The translations under genes and the position numbers were made by a program. 64,000 nucleotides of DNA from Pisaster brevispinus (lineage: Eukaryota > Echinodermata > Asteroidea > Forcipulatida > Asteriidae), in contig JAMKCF010000022.1 of the NCBI GenBank assembly GCA_023634235.1, positions 8,424,541 through 8,488,540 of the forward strand. The letters are read 5' to 3'. Below the pieces are notes generated by a model. The model did no database searches. It saw only the letters and a program-made list of their open reading frames with translations, and had not been told where the DNA came from. Within the stretch, counting starts at the first letter, position 1, and every line of letters begins with the position of its first letter. Shown here in pieces: positions 63,926-64,000 of the stretch.

Positions 63926-64000
63926 TAAAGAGTTTCAGACTTGAAGGCTAGGGGGCCTACAACTGCAAATTCCCGTACATGTTCATGGAGGCTTAAGTAC

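Overview
This window is metazoan nuclear DNA, about 60-65% A+T by eye. Almost all of it is repeats and intergenic or intronic sequence. It has no operons, no rRNA genes and no bacterial-style gene packing. A marine invertebrate deuterostome, probably an echinoderm and possibly a sea star, fits best. The reasons are an APE-type LINE whose ORF starts with a hydrophobic segment followed by a 2A-like GDIxxNPGP motif (such LINEs are known from sea urchin), a Penelope-like element with a GIY-YIG domain, and short interspersed repeats I associate with echinoderms. The taxon is inference only.

Layout. 1-3740 is a huge 14-bp C/G minisatellite that switches strand at about 2280. 3880-7760 holds two divergent copies of a composite dispersed repeat. 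7760-24000 is mostly non-coding, with a phased hairpin array (8641-8803), an APE endonuclease fragment (14455-14680), a CRE/YY1 promoter-like cluster (17639-17725), GAGTCC arrays (20470-21655), a fold-back repeat (20751-20955) and a small inverted-repeat element (22400-22754). 23900-31560 contains many short exon-like open segments with splice sites, mostly on the minus strand; some resemble WD40 blades. I read these as one or more real or decaying multi-exon genes. A second, striking hairpin array lies at 25769-25991. 35745-37968 is a 5'-truncated Penelope-like element, followed by an 820-bp tandem duplication. 41205-41815 is a 66/69-bp repeat that keeps a reading frame. 42688-44031 is a solo LTR with perfect 5-bp target duplications. 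44561-44650 is a 41-bp-arm palindrome.

45434-48089 carries two good terminal-exon candidates on the minus strand and a LINE RT fragment. 54103-56969 is a complete fold-back DNA element with inverted arrays of a 20-bp-spaced 9-mer and a 6-bp target duplication. 57391-61800 contains two copies of a ~720-bp inverted-repeat element, a tRNA-Leu-like SINE, and a LINE interrupted exactly by the second copy. 62570-63140 and 63690-63925 are arrays of short palindromic words.

The elements do not form a pathway. Two things stand out: several independent local arrays of short palindromes, in some of which both stem arms change together, and well-delimited mobile elements whose insertion boundaries can be read directly. 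Exon calls rest on open frame, splice sites and phase only and are tentative.
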